A DNA stretch of 64,000 nucleotides from Spirosoma arboris. GTDB lineage: Bacteria > Bacteroidota > Bacteroidia > Cytophagales > Spirosomataceae. The first letter of the stretch is position 1. The number at the start of each line of letters is the position of its first letter. The notes beneath the pieces were generated by a model that was not told the DNA's origin, ran no database searches, and worked only from the letters and a program-made list of their open reading frames with translations. Positions 1 through 8,202 of the stretch are shown here, piece by piece. Both the position numbers and the translations under genes were made by a program. The DNA lies in contig NZ_WPIN01000016.1 in NCBI RefSeq assembly GCF_009754945.1, forward strand, positions 1 to 64,000. The letters run 5' to 3'.

Positions 1-1875
1 GCTTGGGATAATGGTACAATGTACTTAGGATCTCATAATGGCACCATTTTGTCGTCTGTCGATATTGTCGCTCATGAGTATGGCCATGGCGTATCTAATT
101 ATTTAGTTGGGGGTTGGACACCTGCCAATTTACAATCAGAAACAAGAGCCTTAAACGAAGGTTTTTCCGACATTATTGCTACTACTATAGAAAGAGAACT
201 TTATCCAACTGGGGGCACTAACCAAATTTGGAATTATCAAATAGGAGAGGATGTTTGGCTTCTACGAAATATGGCCGATCCTCATAGTGTTCTTGATTTT
301 AACGTAAATCCAACAAAAAGTTATCCTCAAACGTATCTAGAGTCTGGTTTTTGGGACAACAACGGAGAACCACACCATAATAGCTCTGTAATTTCTAAAT
401 GGTTTCATACCCTAACTACGGGATCGGGACCAAATGGAAACAACACTGCCTCCATCAATTTTGATGTTGCCATGCAGATTGTGTATTGGGGGCTCGACTA
501 TTACATATACGGGGATTACAACTATCCCAATACGGCCCAGGCACTTCGGGCAGCTGCAGGATCACTTTTTGGTCAATGTTCCCCTGAGCAAAATGCAGTC
601 ATTGCTGCTTTAAATGCCGTAAACCTGTCAGTTGGCCAATGTACGCCCGATTGCAATTATGCAGCAGTTAATATTTCACCCTCTAGTGTTAACTGTAACC
701 AAGGTATAACTCTAAGTGCTAACTGTACTGGAGCAACTGCAAATAATAATGTATGGACGTGCCAGAATGTTACTTATTCCTTTTCGGGACCGAATGTACC
801 CTATAATACTGGCACAAGTACGAGTATTAACATTACCGCTCCTTCAAATCCTGGCAGCTATCAATATAGTCTTACTCTGTCCAAGCCAAACTCAGGTTGT
901 TATGCCCGCACCTACAATTTTAATGTAAGTGTTAACTGTTCTGGAGGAGGTAATTGTGATTTCAGTAATGGCCCTCGCTATGTTGGTACCTGGAACGGAT
1001 TGATTGTTCAGATTCGCCAGATTTCGGGTCGTAATGTACTTGTTACGGCAATTCCTAATTCTCCAACAGATAAGTATTATCCAAGGGGAGATAATTTTTG
1101 GGGTAATTTTACGCCAGACCCAGGCGCCGTTGGTCTCCAAAGTTGCCTCAATGCTGGCAATACCGATTGGTATGGTTTTACGTTCCCGACGACTATTTCA
1201 CCACCTTCTGGCTACTACCAGGGAACTGAACAAGATGGTGCTGTTTTTTATTCCCAAAATGGTACTAACCCACAGAACCCATGTGATGTAAGTCCTCGCC
1301 ATGTTGGGACCTGGAATGGCCTAAATGTTGAAATACGAACGTTCCCCAATGGTAAGCACGCATTAGTTACAGCTGTTCCCGGCTCCTCTAATGATAAATA
1401 CTATGTTCGTGGCGATAATTTCTGGGATAACTTTACCAAAGATGCCGGAGTTGACCAGTATCATGATTGTCTAAATGCTGGGATTACTGATTGGTTTGGC
1501 CTAACTTTTCCCGGAGGAATTTATCCTCCAGCGGGCTATCAGCAGGGAACTTCACCGGATGGAGCTATCTATTTTTCGACAAATGGCCTTCGTGTTGCAG
1601 CGACCGAAGCAATTGAAGAGTCGGTAGCCTTGGTAAAATTCCATCCGAACCCGGTCCAGGAGGAGCTAACGCTAATGGTTCAACTAAAAGAAGCGGGCGA
1701 TATAGTCGTACGATTGATAGATCTGCAAGGACGAGTCCAACATAAACAAGCCTTTAAAGGGATTGCTGGAACCAATGAGCAAACCATAAGCATCTCATCG
1801 ATTGCAACCGGAATATATGCCTTGGAAGTAACATTGGGAAATCAGCGCATTATACAGAAAGTAGTTAAGCAATAA
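1..1875 (+). CDS. Secreted M4 (thermolysin-like) metallopeptidase, 5'-truncated by the window edge
   Basis: The frame is open from base 1, so the true start lies upstream. The zinc motif HEYGH is at 73-87, followed by the glutamate motif NEGFSD near 153-170 and a GEPHHNSS stretch near 370 that corresponds to the M4 active-site region. The propeptide and signal peptide would be outside the window. After the catalytic part comes a Cys-containing Ig/PKD-like stretch (about 640-950), then two tandem copies of a module of about 100 residues (955-1263 and 1282-1590), then a C-terminal sorting domain of the type IX secretion system (about 1620-1875, with HPNP near its start and GIYALEV near its end). 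This predicts an extracellular or surface-bound protease exported through the outer membrane by T9SS. M36 peptidases share HExxH, but the downstream motifs fit M4 better. Confidence 0.9.
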   Translation, partial: AWDNGTMYLGSHNGTILSSVDIVAHEYGHGVSNYLVGGWTPANLQSETRALNEGFSDIIATTIERELYPTGGTNQIWNYQIGEDVWLLRNMADPHSVLDFNVNPTKSYPQTYLESGFWDNNGEPHHNSSVISKWFHTLTTGSGPNGNNTASINFDVAMQIVYWGLDYYIYGDYNYPNTAQALRAAAGSLFGQCSPEQNAVIAALNAVNLSVGQCTPDCNYAAVNISPSSVNCNQGITLSANCTGATANNNVWTCQNVTYSFSGPNVPYNTGTSTSINITAPSNPGSYQYSLTLSKPNSGCYARTYNFNVSVNCSGGGNCDFSNGPRYVGTWNGLIVQIRQISGRNVLVTAIPNSPTDKYYPRGDNFWGNFTPDPGAVGLQSCLNAGNTDWYGFTFPTTISPPSGYYQGTEQDGAVFYSQNGTNPQNPCDVSPRHVGTWNGLNVEIRTFPNGKHALVTAVPGSSNDKYYVRGDNFWDNFTKDAGVDQYHDCLNAGITDWFGLTFPGGIYPPAGYQQGTSPDGAIYFSTNGLRVAATEAIEESVALVKFHPNPVQEELTLMVQLKEAGDIVVRLIDLQGRVQHKQAFKGIAGTNEQTISISSIATGIYALEVTLGNQRIIQKVVKQ

Positions 1876-1915
1876 AGTTGGTTTAATTAATAGCAGATTG
1901 TAAAAACTCCATTTT

Positions 1916-1953
1916 GAGACCACTTCCTGAGCAAGCAATTAGGGAGTGGTCTC
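1916..1953. terminator. Hairpin downstream of the M4 peptidase
   Basis: Arms of 13 bp (GAGACCACTTCCT and AGGGAGTGGTCTC, one mismatch) with a 12-nt loop lie 40 bp after the peptidase stop codon. There is no long T-run, but position and stem strength fit a transcription terminator. Confidence 0.6.
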
Positions 1954-2120
1954 AATTAATATAGCATTAGGGCTGTCGTAGATAAATTATAGATTGGTCC
2001 ACTTTTGGTGAGTTTTCAACTGGTCTTTGGGTGAGCCGTAATTGAAAATTGAACCTGAATTCGCATTCCTTGGAGCCCCAATCTCAACAAGGTCATTTAT
2101 ATATTCAGTGTCAGCGCTTA

Positions 2121-2160
2121 AAAACTTTCAAGTTTCTTGGTCAAAAAACTTGAAAGTTTT
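2121..2160. repeat. Perfect 15-bp inverted repeat
   Basis: AAAACTTTCAAGTTT at 2121-2135 pairs perfectly with 2146-2160 across a 10-nt loop. It lies in the non-coding stretch 1954-2490 before the integrase. That stretch otherwise shows only the GGGGTA repeats listed separately. It could be a second terminator or a recombination-site structure. Confidence 0.6.
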
Positions 2161-2214
2161 GGTGACTACAAGCGACCCAAGTAATCCGATTGTCTAAAGA
2201 AATCTAGAAACGCA

Positions 2215-2454
2215 GTGGGTAAATTTGGGGGTAAATTTCAAATCTCCTTATTGAAATTTTTGTATTATCAAGTGTTAAATTGACAAATTTGAATCCTAGC
2301 ACCCCAGCCATTTAACCCTCCAATACAATCTAGCTAAATCTATAAAACCCTTGAAATACAGGCATTTTTAGTGTTATAATCGTATAAATAAGCCCAACTA
2401 AAAATAACCAAATCTAACAAATTTGGGGGTAAAATCTGGGGTATAATTGGGGTA
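2215..2454 (+). repeat. GGGGTA direct repeats upstream of the integrase (possible integrase arm sites)
   Basis: A perfect 15-bp direct repeat, AAATTTGGGGGTAAA, occurs at 2221-2235 and 2419-2433. Related GGGTA/GGGGTA words follow at about 2217, 2437 and 2449, so at least five copies precede the integrase start, all in the same orientation. Clustered direct repeats beside an integrase gene are typical of arm-type binding sites of tyrosine recombinases; that role is inferred. Confidence 0.5.
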
Positions 2455-2490
2455 ATGAAAAACCATACCCCCAAGCAAAAAGGGGGAGCG

Positions 2491-3720
2491 ATGTCGCTAT
2501 CTGATTTGGACTGTCGCCATGCCAAACCGGCTACGTCAGCTTATCGACTGTTTGATTCGGCAGGACTGTATTTACACGTGATGCCCACCGGCAAGCGGGT
2601 CTGGCGCTTGAAATACCGGTTTCAGGGCAAAGAAAAACTCCTGACATTGGGTGCATATCCTGGGGTAACGCTCATCAAGGCCCGCGAAAAAAGAGATATT
2701 GCCAAACAAACCCTAGAAACGGGCATCGATCCTGGGCAACAAAAGAAAGACGAAAAAGCACTGGCTCAGTTCAAACAAGCACAAACTGTCCAATTGGTCG
2801 CAACCGAGTGGTATAATCGCAATCTGCCAACTTGGTCTCCTAGTTACGCCAAAAATGTGCTCAGTCGCCTTCAACAAAATATATTTCCTTTTATCGGCCA
2901 GCAGTCGGTTGCCAGCCTGACCGTTCAACAGTTGTTGGTTTGTCTGCAAAAGGTCGAAGATCGGAACCGCTATGACCTGGCCCATCGTGTTCTACAGATG
3001 ATGGGGCAAATCATGCGCTACGCGGTCATTACTGAGCGAGCTGACCGCGATATTACATCGGATATGAAAGGGGCGTTGAAAAAATACGTCAAGGGCCATT
3101 TTGCTTCTATTGAGATCGAAGAGTTGCCTAAATTATTAAAAGCAATCGAGCGCAATGAAGCACGGCTTTTCAAGCAAACGATCCTGGCTCTCAAACTGAT
3201 TCTATTAACCTTCGTTCGAACCAGCGAACTGATTCAGGCCACCTGGAGTGAGATAGATCTGAAGAATAAAGTGTGGAGCATTCCTGCTGAGCGAATGAAA
3301 ATGCGTAAAGCGCACATTGTTCCCTTGTCCAATCAGGTCGTTTTGATCCTGGAGGAACTCAGTGAATTGTTTGGTCAGCAAGGCTATATCCTGCCTAGTG
3401 CTTTTCAAAAAAATAAGCCTATTAGCAACAACACGATTTTAAAAGCCTTAGATCGATTAAAATACGGCAAGCTAATGACCGGACATGGCTTTCGGGCACT
3501 AGCAATGAGTACGATCAAGGAAAAATTGGATTACCGTCATGAGGTCGTTGATCGTCAGTTGGCCCACCAACCCAAAAGCAAAGTAGACAAAGCATATGAT
3601 CGAGCGCAATTTCTGGCCGAGCGCACGAGAATGATGCAGGATTGGGCTGATTATATTGATTCGATTGCTGTTTCGCCGAAGACAGCTCAGGTTAGTGAAT
3701 TACTGTACGTTTCCCGCTAA
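2491..3720 (+). CDS. int: P4-type tyrosine recombinase / integrase
   Basis: This is a site-specific recombinase of the P4/DUF4102 class. The N-terminal arm-binding domain is recognisable (SDLDCRHAKP, GLYLHV, RLKYRFQGKEKLLTLGAYP, then AREKRD). Numbered from an in-frame ATG at 2455, the catalytic residues are R255 (FVRTSEL), H344 and R347 (HGFR), H371 (QLAHQ) and Y381 (KAYDRAQF), and all are present. I chose ATG 2491 because it is preceded by a purine-rich AGGGGGAGCG and gives the usual family start; the ATG at 2455 would add 12 residues. It probably drives integration and excision of the element that follows. The 3' end is convergent with the AlpA-like gene, with 5 bp between the two genes. 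The attachment site could not be identified. Confidence 0.93.
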   Translation: MSLSDLDCRHAKPATSAYRLFDSAGLYLHVMPTGKRVWRLKYRFQGKEKLLTLGAYPGVTLIKAREKRDIAKQTLETGIDPGQQKKDEKALAQFKQAQTVQLVATEWYNRNLPTWSPSYAKNVLSRLQQNIFPFIGQQSVASLTVQQLLVCLQKVEDRNRYDLAHRVLQMMGQIMRYAVITERADRDITSDMKGALKKYVKGHFASIEIEELPKLLKAIERNEARLFKQTILALKLILLTFVRTSELIQATWSEIDLKNKVWSIPAERMKMRKAHIVPLSNQVVLILEELSELFGQQGYILPSAFQKNKPISNNTILKALDRLKYGKLMTGHGFRALAMSTIKEKLDYRHEVVDRQLAHQPKSKVDKAYDRAQFLAERTRMMQDWADYIDSIAVSPKTAQVSELLYVSR

Positions 3721-3725
3721 ACGGC

Positions 3726-3950
3726 CTACCCTTTTGTTGCGTAATAAGTACGATCAAAATGCTCTAACCATTGTTGGATATCGCTAACTTTCCAGGCGGT
3801 GATACGCGGAGCCAGTTTATAAGGCTTTGGAAATTGCCCTGTCCGACATCCGTTCCACCAGGTGGCTTTGCTGACGGGTATAAGTTGTAAAACCTGATCC
3901 AGTCGGAGAAAGCCTGAAAGGCGGGTTGGGGAGATTGATAAATCGTCCAT
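3726..3950 (-). CDS. AlpA-family regulator / excisionase-like protein
   Basis: The protein is about 74 aa. The core FLRLDQVLQLIPVSKATWWNG...GQFPKPYKL...RITAWKVSDIQQWL matches the AlpA winged-helix family that in P4-like and other integrated elements controls integrase expression or acts as an excisionase. The ATG at 3950 (MDDLSIS) is preferred; an upstream in-frame ATG at 3965 would add five residues. It is convergent with int, and its control over excision is inferred from family and position. Confidence 0.82.
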   Translation of the reverse strand: MDDLSISPTRLSGFLRLDQVLQLIPVSKATWWNGCRTGQFPKPYKLAPRITAWKVSDIQQWLEHFDRTYYATKG

Positions 3951-4388
3951 GTAGCATCCTCTCATATAGATGTATGTTTTAGGGTACTGACTAAATGAGA
4001 TGCTCTGACTGTTCGGGGATAGTCACCCTGAAAAAGCATTTACAATATAAACAGAATTTCTCTAATAGACACATCACGTCTTACTCTATAGAAGCGTACC
4101 GTTCAGCTAAGCGCGAAAAAATTGGTTCATTAAAGATGCTAATGGATCGGCAGCAATCAAAGACTGAATAGTGAGCGGTTAGTATCATATCGCACTAAAA
4201 AAATGCAAACAATAAGCTTTACATGTCAATTAGGCACAATGATCAAAGATGCGTGTTGCTCATTCTTTAATGAAACGGCAATTGAATTGACAGACTCCGG
4301 CAAAAGTATTTAGGTAATGTCCCGTAACGGAATGTCTACGGATATATCCGACTTACAGTTTTTCAACTGCAACTAGGAGCTTTCATAA
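3951..4388. other. Non-coding spacer between the AlpA-like and HTH genes
   Basis: About 440 bp of AT-rich sequence between divergent genes. No coding frame, RNA gene or strong hairpin was recognised. It should hold the promoters of both flanking regulators. Confidence 0.5.
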
Positions 4389-4583
4389 ATGCCCCACAAA
4401 AACACGTCCACACGATTGCTGAAACGGAAAGAAGCGGCTGATTACCTTGGTGTTACGCTCGGCACACTGGCCGTCTGGGATTGTACGAAACGTCGTCAAC
4501 TCAATCCGGTCAAAATTGGCAAACTCGTCCATTATCGTCTGTCAGATCTGGATCAGTTTCTAGATCAACGTTTGTCAGATTAA
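4389..4583 (+). CDS. Small helix-turn-helix (MerR/excisionase-type) DNA-binding protein
   Basis: A 64-aa protein with a single HTH_17-like domain: LLKRKEAADYLGVTLGTLAVWDCTKR, then KIGKLVHYRLSDLDQFL. A purine-rich AGGAGC lies 9-14 bp before the ATG. Such proteins act as excision or replication regulators at the head of Bacteroidota mobile elements. It leads the run primase - RadC-like - ardC. The family is clear; the exact role is inferred. Confidence 0.8.
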   Translation: MPHKNTSTRLLKRKEAADYLGVTLGTLAVWDCTKRRQLNPVKIGKLVHYRLSDLDQFLDQRLSD

Positions 4584-4588
4584 AAAAC

Positions 4589-4623
4589 GGAAAGAGAAAG
4601 TTCGGCAAAAACTTTCCCTTTCC
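4589..4623. terminator. Hairpin between the HTH gene and the primase
   Basis: Arms GGAAAGAGAAAGTT (4589-4602) and AACTTTCCCTTTCC (4610-4623) pair with one mismatch and a 7-nt loop, six bases after the HTH stop. No T-run follows, so it may be an attenuator or processing site rather than a full terminator. Confidence 0.5.
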
Positions 4624-4659
4624 TAGTTCCCTATCACATCCGTTTCAGTGGTGAGCGCA

Positions 4660-5571
4660 ATGGACAAAGAACATGCCAATACGATACCTATTTCCGAAAT
4701 TCTAGGCAAGCTGCATCTTCAGCCTCTGGGGGCCGATGCGCATATCGCCCGTTACCAGTCTCCGCTGGATCGCAGGCGAAAAGCCATCTTATCGGTCAAC
4801 ACGTTAACCAACCGCTGGTCGGATGCCCATCATCAGGACGGAACTGTCGTGGATTTGGTCTGCCACTATCTCAAATCCAGGCGGGAGGAGTACACCCAAG
4901 CCGATGCCTTACGCTGGCTCGAAAACATGGTGGTATCAATCTCTGACCAACTGCCGGACTTCATAGATATGAATAGCCTGGCTGATAACTGGTCAGCCTT
5001 GGAGCTGAGACACAAAAAGACGATCCAATATGCGGGTCTTATTCACTATCTGGAAAGGCAGGGTATTTCCTTGGCTCTGGCCCGACAATATCTCAAGGAA
5101 ATTCATGCCCGAAATCGGCAGACGGGCAAGGATTTTATAGCACTCGGCTTTCAAACGATAGATGGGGGTTTCGCCTTAAAAACGGCTTACCTGGAAAGAC
5201 ACATTGGTGCACTGGCGATTTCGTTCATCCGAGGTACGACCACTAAACCGAATGCCATTCATCTATTCAAAAACGTGATGGACTACTTGTCCGCCATCAG
5301 CCAGTTAAACGGCCTAAGATTCAAGGGCGATACAATTGTTCTAAACTCAATGGCCTGTTTGAAACAGATCGTTCCTTATATACAGCATTATGGGTATGGC
5401 ACCATCCATAGCTGGATGGATAATGATCAGGCCGGAGACAAGGCTACCGAAGCGATAGGCGAATTCGTCAAAACGCAGGCCGATTTAAGCCACAAACAGA
5501 TGAATAAGCTCTATGCTCCGCATAAGGATGTGAGTACGTGGCACAGGCATCAACTCAATCTGATTGTGTAG
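4660..5571 (+). CDS. Toprim-domain primase-like protein of the mobile element
   Basis: The protein is 303 aa. The N-terminal part (YQSPLDRRRKAILSVN...NRWSDAHHQDGTVVDLVCHYL) corresponds to the zinc-binding domain of DnaG-like primases but lacks the cysteines. The C-terminal half is toprim-like (AIHLFKNVMDYLSA; DTIVLNSMACL; GTIHSWMDNDQAGDKATEAI), with the acidic DNDQAGD loop in place of the DxD motif. Proteins of this type are usual in Bacteroidota conjugative or mobilizable elements and are thought to prime replication of the transferred strand. ATG 4660 is chosen; two in-frame GTG codons lie at 4648 and 4651. The RadC-like gene starts 11 bp downstream, so co-transcription is likely. Confidence 0.8.
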   Translation: MDKEHANTIPISEILGKLHLQPLGADAHIARYQSPLDRRRKAILSVNTLTNRWSDAHHQDGTVVDLVCHYLKSRREEYTQADALRWLENMVVSISDQLPDFIDMNSLADNWSALELRHKKTIQYAGLIHYLERQGISLALARQYLKEIHARNRQTGKDFIALGFQTIDGGFALKTAYLERHIGALAISFIRGTTTKPNAIHLFKNVMDYLSAISQLNGLRFKGDTIVLNSMACLKQIVPYIQHYGYGTIHSWMDNDQAGDKATEAIGEFVKTQADLSHKQMNKLYAPHKDVSTWHRHQLNLIV

Positions 5572-5582
5572 AGGAGGGGAGC

Positions 5583-6056
5583 ATGGTACAACACAATCTC
5601 CAATCTTTATTCAACGTCAGTGAAGTTGAAATTATCTATCGCAATAAAATCCCGTATCAGCACCGGCTTCAGATAACAAAATCTGCAACTGCCTATGAAA
5701 TCCTCCGCCAGTCGTGGGACGAAAATCGTATGGAACTGGTCGAACAGTTCAAAATCCTGCTCCTCGACCAGAAGAACAACTGTCTGGCAGTTTCAGACAT
5801 TGCTTCGGGCGGCATGAGTGTGTGTATCGCTGATCCCAAACTCATCTTTGTCACAGCGTTGAAAACTAGAGCAACGGGTATCATTCTGGCTCACAATAAT
5901 CCATCCGGTAATCTGCAGCCCAGCGAAGTCAACAAAATTCTGACGCGTAAAATCAAGGAGGGCGGCAAGCTACTGGATATTACCGTTCTTGATCACCTGA
6001 TTGTAACACCGCGGAATTATTACTCTTTTGCCGATGAAGGCTGTATGCCGTTTTAG
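5583..6056 (+). CDS. RadC-like JAB/MPN protein with altered metal motif
   Basis: The protein is 157 aa and begins at the ATG at 5583, behind GAGGGGAGC. It has the RadC/JAMM fold motifs (EQFKILLLD, VTALKTRATGIILAHNNPSGNLQPSEVNKIL, LLDITVLDHLIVT, YYSFADEG). RadC-like proteins are common cargo of Bacteroidota mobile elements; their molecular role is unsettled. The usual HNHPSG...D metal site reads HNNPSG...N here, so two ligands are replaced by asparagine and metal-dependent catalysis is doubtful. It sits between the primase and ardC in the same orientation. Confidence 0.85.
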   Translation: MVQHNLQSLFNVSEVEIIYRNKIPYQHRLQITKSATAYEILRQSWDENRMELVEQFKILLLDQKNNCLAVSDIASGGMSVCIADPKLIFVTALKTRATGIILAHNNPSGNLQPSEVNKILTRKIKEGGKLLDITVLDHLIVTPRNYYSFADEGCMPF

Positions 6057-6282
6057 TAAAATTGTGTTTGCTGGTTGTAATCCAATCGTTTTGGTAGCCG
6101 GGCCATGCTACCTGATCCACGTGTTATGGTTTACATCCTGTGATGTACCTGGTGTCACTCGCTCACCAACGACAATTTTCCCTGCCCATTCTTCCTTCCT
6201 CGCGCAACAAAATTCTTGCTGGTTCACTCGCTGGAACGCCGGGTTTTTCCATCCCCGTAACCCTAACCATGGAGAAGACAAC

Positions 6283-6966
6283 TTGAACAAACCTATTAAC
6301 CGCAAATCAACAACTGATCATAACAAGGACAATAAGACAGTCGCTCAACCCACATTTCCAAAGGAGGATATCTATACCCGCATTACTAATAAAATTCTGG
6401 GCGATTTGGAAAACGGCGATTTGACCTGGCGCAAGCCCTGGAATTCCGACAATTTTGCTGGCCAAGTGATGCGTCCTTTACGCTGGAATAATATCCCTTA
6501 TACCGGTATCAATACGCTGATGCTCTGGTCAACCGCAGCCGAGAACGGCTACAGCTCTCGCTACTGGATGACCTTTAAACAGGCAACCGATTTAAAGGCC
6601 AATGTTCGCAAAGGCGAAAAAGGCACTCAAGTGGTTTATGCCGATACATTCACCAAAGAAGAGCAGGGGAGTGATGGCGCATTAAGCACCCGTCAGGTGC
6701 CTTTTCTCAAATCTTACACCGTTTTCAATGCGTCTCAAATCGAAGGCTTATCTGATGCATTTTACCAAGTCCCGGAACGCGTTAGCACCAATCCGCAGCA
6801 ACGCAATTCCGAATTAGAGACCTTCTTCGCTCAGACGAGGGCTGACATTTACACCGGCCATCAAGCGAACTATATCCAATCATCAGATCGCATTCAAATG
6901 CCACCATTTGAATGCTTTGACAATGCCGCCAGTTTTTACGCTGTTTTAGCCCATGAAGTAACACAT
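6283..6966 (+). pseudogene. ardC: ardC, 5' fragment (interrupted by the 6967-9804 cassette)
   Basis: ArdC-type antirestriction protein: an N-terminal ssDNA-binding domain (IYTRITNKILGDLENGDLTWRKPWN, PYTGINTLMLW, SRYWMTFKQA) followed by the metallopeptidase-like domain up to the zinc motif HEVTH at 6952-6966. At that point the sequence enters the cassette end; the frame runs on through it to a TAA at 7045-7047. The remainder of the gene (WTKHPKRLDRDLG...) resumes at 9808. Joining ...ACACAT to TGGACA... restores one uninterrupted frame. No ATG is in frame near the homologous start; TTG at 6283 behind GGAGAAG is the best candidate. The protein as it stands lacks its C-terminal third and is probably inactive. 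Confidence 0.88.
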
Positions 6967-7112
6967 AATGCCGCATGGAAGATTATGCCGCACCGGACAG
7001 GCTTACCGATGATCAAAGCCCAGTTCCGCTACAGCCATGCGGCATAAGTTTCTACTGGTTTGGGATTTCATCCAGGTTGCGCGCTTAGAGTACGAGTGTA
7101 AGTTATACAATC
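6964..7112 (+). repeat. Left terminal inverted repeat of the cassette
   Basis: 149 bp that match the reverse complement of 9628-9776 at 139 positions. Mismatches fall in three small clusters; a central block of about 64 bp is identical. The outer part carries repeated ATGCCGCAT / TTATGCCGCA words. Confidence 0.93.
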
Positions 7113-7343
7113 GCAGGGCGGGCCCAGCCAATTCCGTTTCACCAAAATAAGCTACTAAATAAATTGGTTTGACTATAATCCGTTTAAGCGCAAGCAGATG
7201 TCAATCTAGAGGGTAACCCGCATAAACCTCTAAATGGCTTATAGGGTATGACGAGCCAAGGCAATTGCGAGTACGTAATCAGATTAACGAATGGTACGAC
7301 CTAGTAACGGTCGCTATGGCTGTTGGACCAAAGGCGGGGGCCA

Positions 7344-8201
7344 CTAAAAGCCATAGCCTATCAGGGCATCAAGGTTGTGATCCCGGTGAACCAGCGATTG
7401 ATCATACGAAATCCCTAACCGAAATCCTTTATACGGATTGACAGCCAGCCTATAGATACTGCGAAGCTCCCACACCCGAAACTGATAGCCCACCGAAACC
7501 CGGCGGAATAACTCTACATAAGCCCCTAGATCAGCATCCAGATTTCGTTCCAGACGGATCAGGGCGAAGGGCGCAATCGTTACTTGGCGGCCCAGGAGAA
7601 AGCCATACGACAGGGAGAGATATAACTCGCGCTGATTAGTGAGTAAGACCTCTCCATCATAATGAACCGTATTGCCCAGCAAATTTTTGGCCGATAGCCC
7701 CAGCGCCAGATGGTTTCCCTGATAAGCCACACCCACATCCAGATCTGGCCCAAAATGGCTATCAGTTCCGCTTCGACCGGGCAGTTGCCAGTCCTTCCAG
7801 CGAATACGGTCCAGATTGAAGACGGCCCGCACGCCAACCGAAAGCGTTCGACGGCCCAATACCCTAACTTGCTGGGTGTAGCCAGTATAAAGTGTTTGTC
7901 GGGTGTAAAACGAGTAGGAATCGTTGAGATAGCCGACGGAATAGAACCCAGCCTGGTTTTTCAATTGACCGATGTAATTGGCAAAGACCGTAACCGGTTT
8001 GCTCCACACATCACTATCGACCGACTTGTATTGGCCATACAACAGCAGCGAATGTCGAGTTGTGGTGTCGGGTAAACCCGCAGCCGTATTGTAATAATTG
8101 AGTGCCTGACCAGGACCATACAGGTTGGGCCGAAGCGTCTGCTGCCCCTGTACCAACAGGCCATAGCTGCAACCGATCATCAGTAGTATCCATCGGGCCA
8201 T
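7344..8201 (-). CDS. PorP/SprF-family (type IX secretion-associated) outer-membrane protein
   Basis: The protein is 285 aa. The N-terminus MARWILLMIGCSYGLLVQGQQ looks like a signal peptide, followed by QTLRPNLYGPGQALNYYNTAAGLPD. The repeated aromatic/glycine beta-strand pattern and the terminal IGYGF are typical of an outer-membrane barrel of the PorP/SprF family. Members are linked to T9SS export and surface attachment and often neighbour a large secreted protein. Here the partner is the lipoprotein hydrolase whose stop codon is one base before this ATG, so the two are surely co-transcribed. This gene is the distal cargo of the cassette. No terminator was seen after it. Confidence 0.82.
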   Translation of the reverse strand: MARWILLMIGCSYGLLVQGQQTLRPNLYGPGQALNYYNTAAGLPDTTTRHSLLLYGQYKSVDSDVWSKPVTVFANYIGQLKNQAGFYSVGYLNDSYSFYTRQTLYTGYTQQVRVLGRRTLSVGVRAVFNLDRIRWKDWQLPGRSGTDSHFGPDLDVGVAYQGNHLALGLSAKNLLGNTVHYDGEVLLTNQRELYLSLSYGFLLGRQVTIAPFALIRLERNLDADLGAYVELFRRVSVGYQFRVWELRSIYRLAVNPYKGFRLGISYDQSLVHRDHNLDALIGYGF

Positions 8202-8202
8202 A

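Noticed and set aside
2283..2309. tRNA-3'-end-like string (TTGAATCCTAGCACCCCAGCCA) as an attachment-site copy
   Set aside because: It is on the plus strand and does not match the tRNA-Met 3' end in the orientation a direct-repeat att site would need. No cloverleaf can be folded upstream of it.
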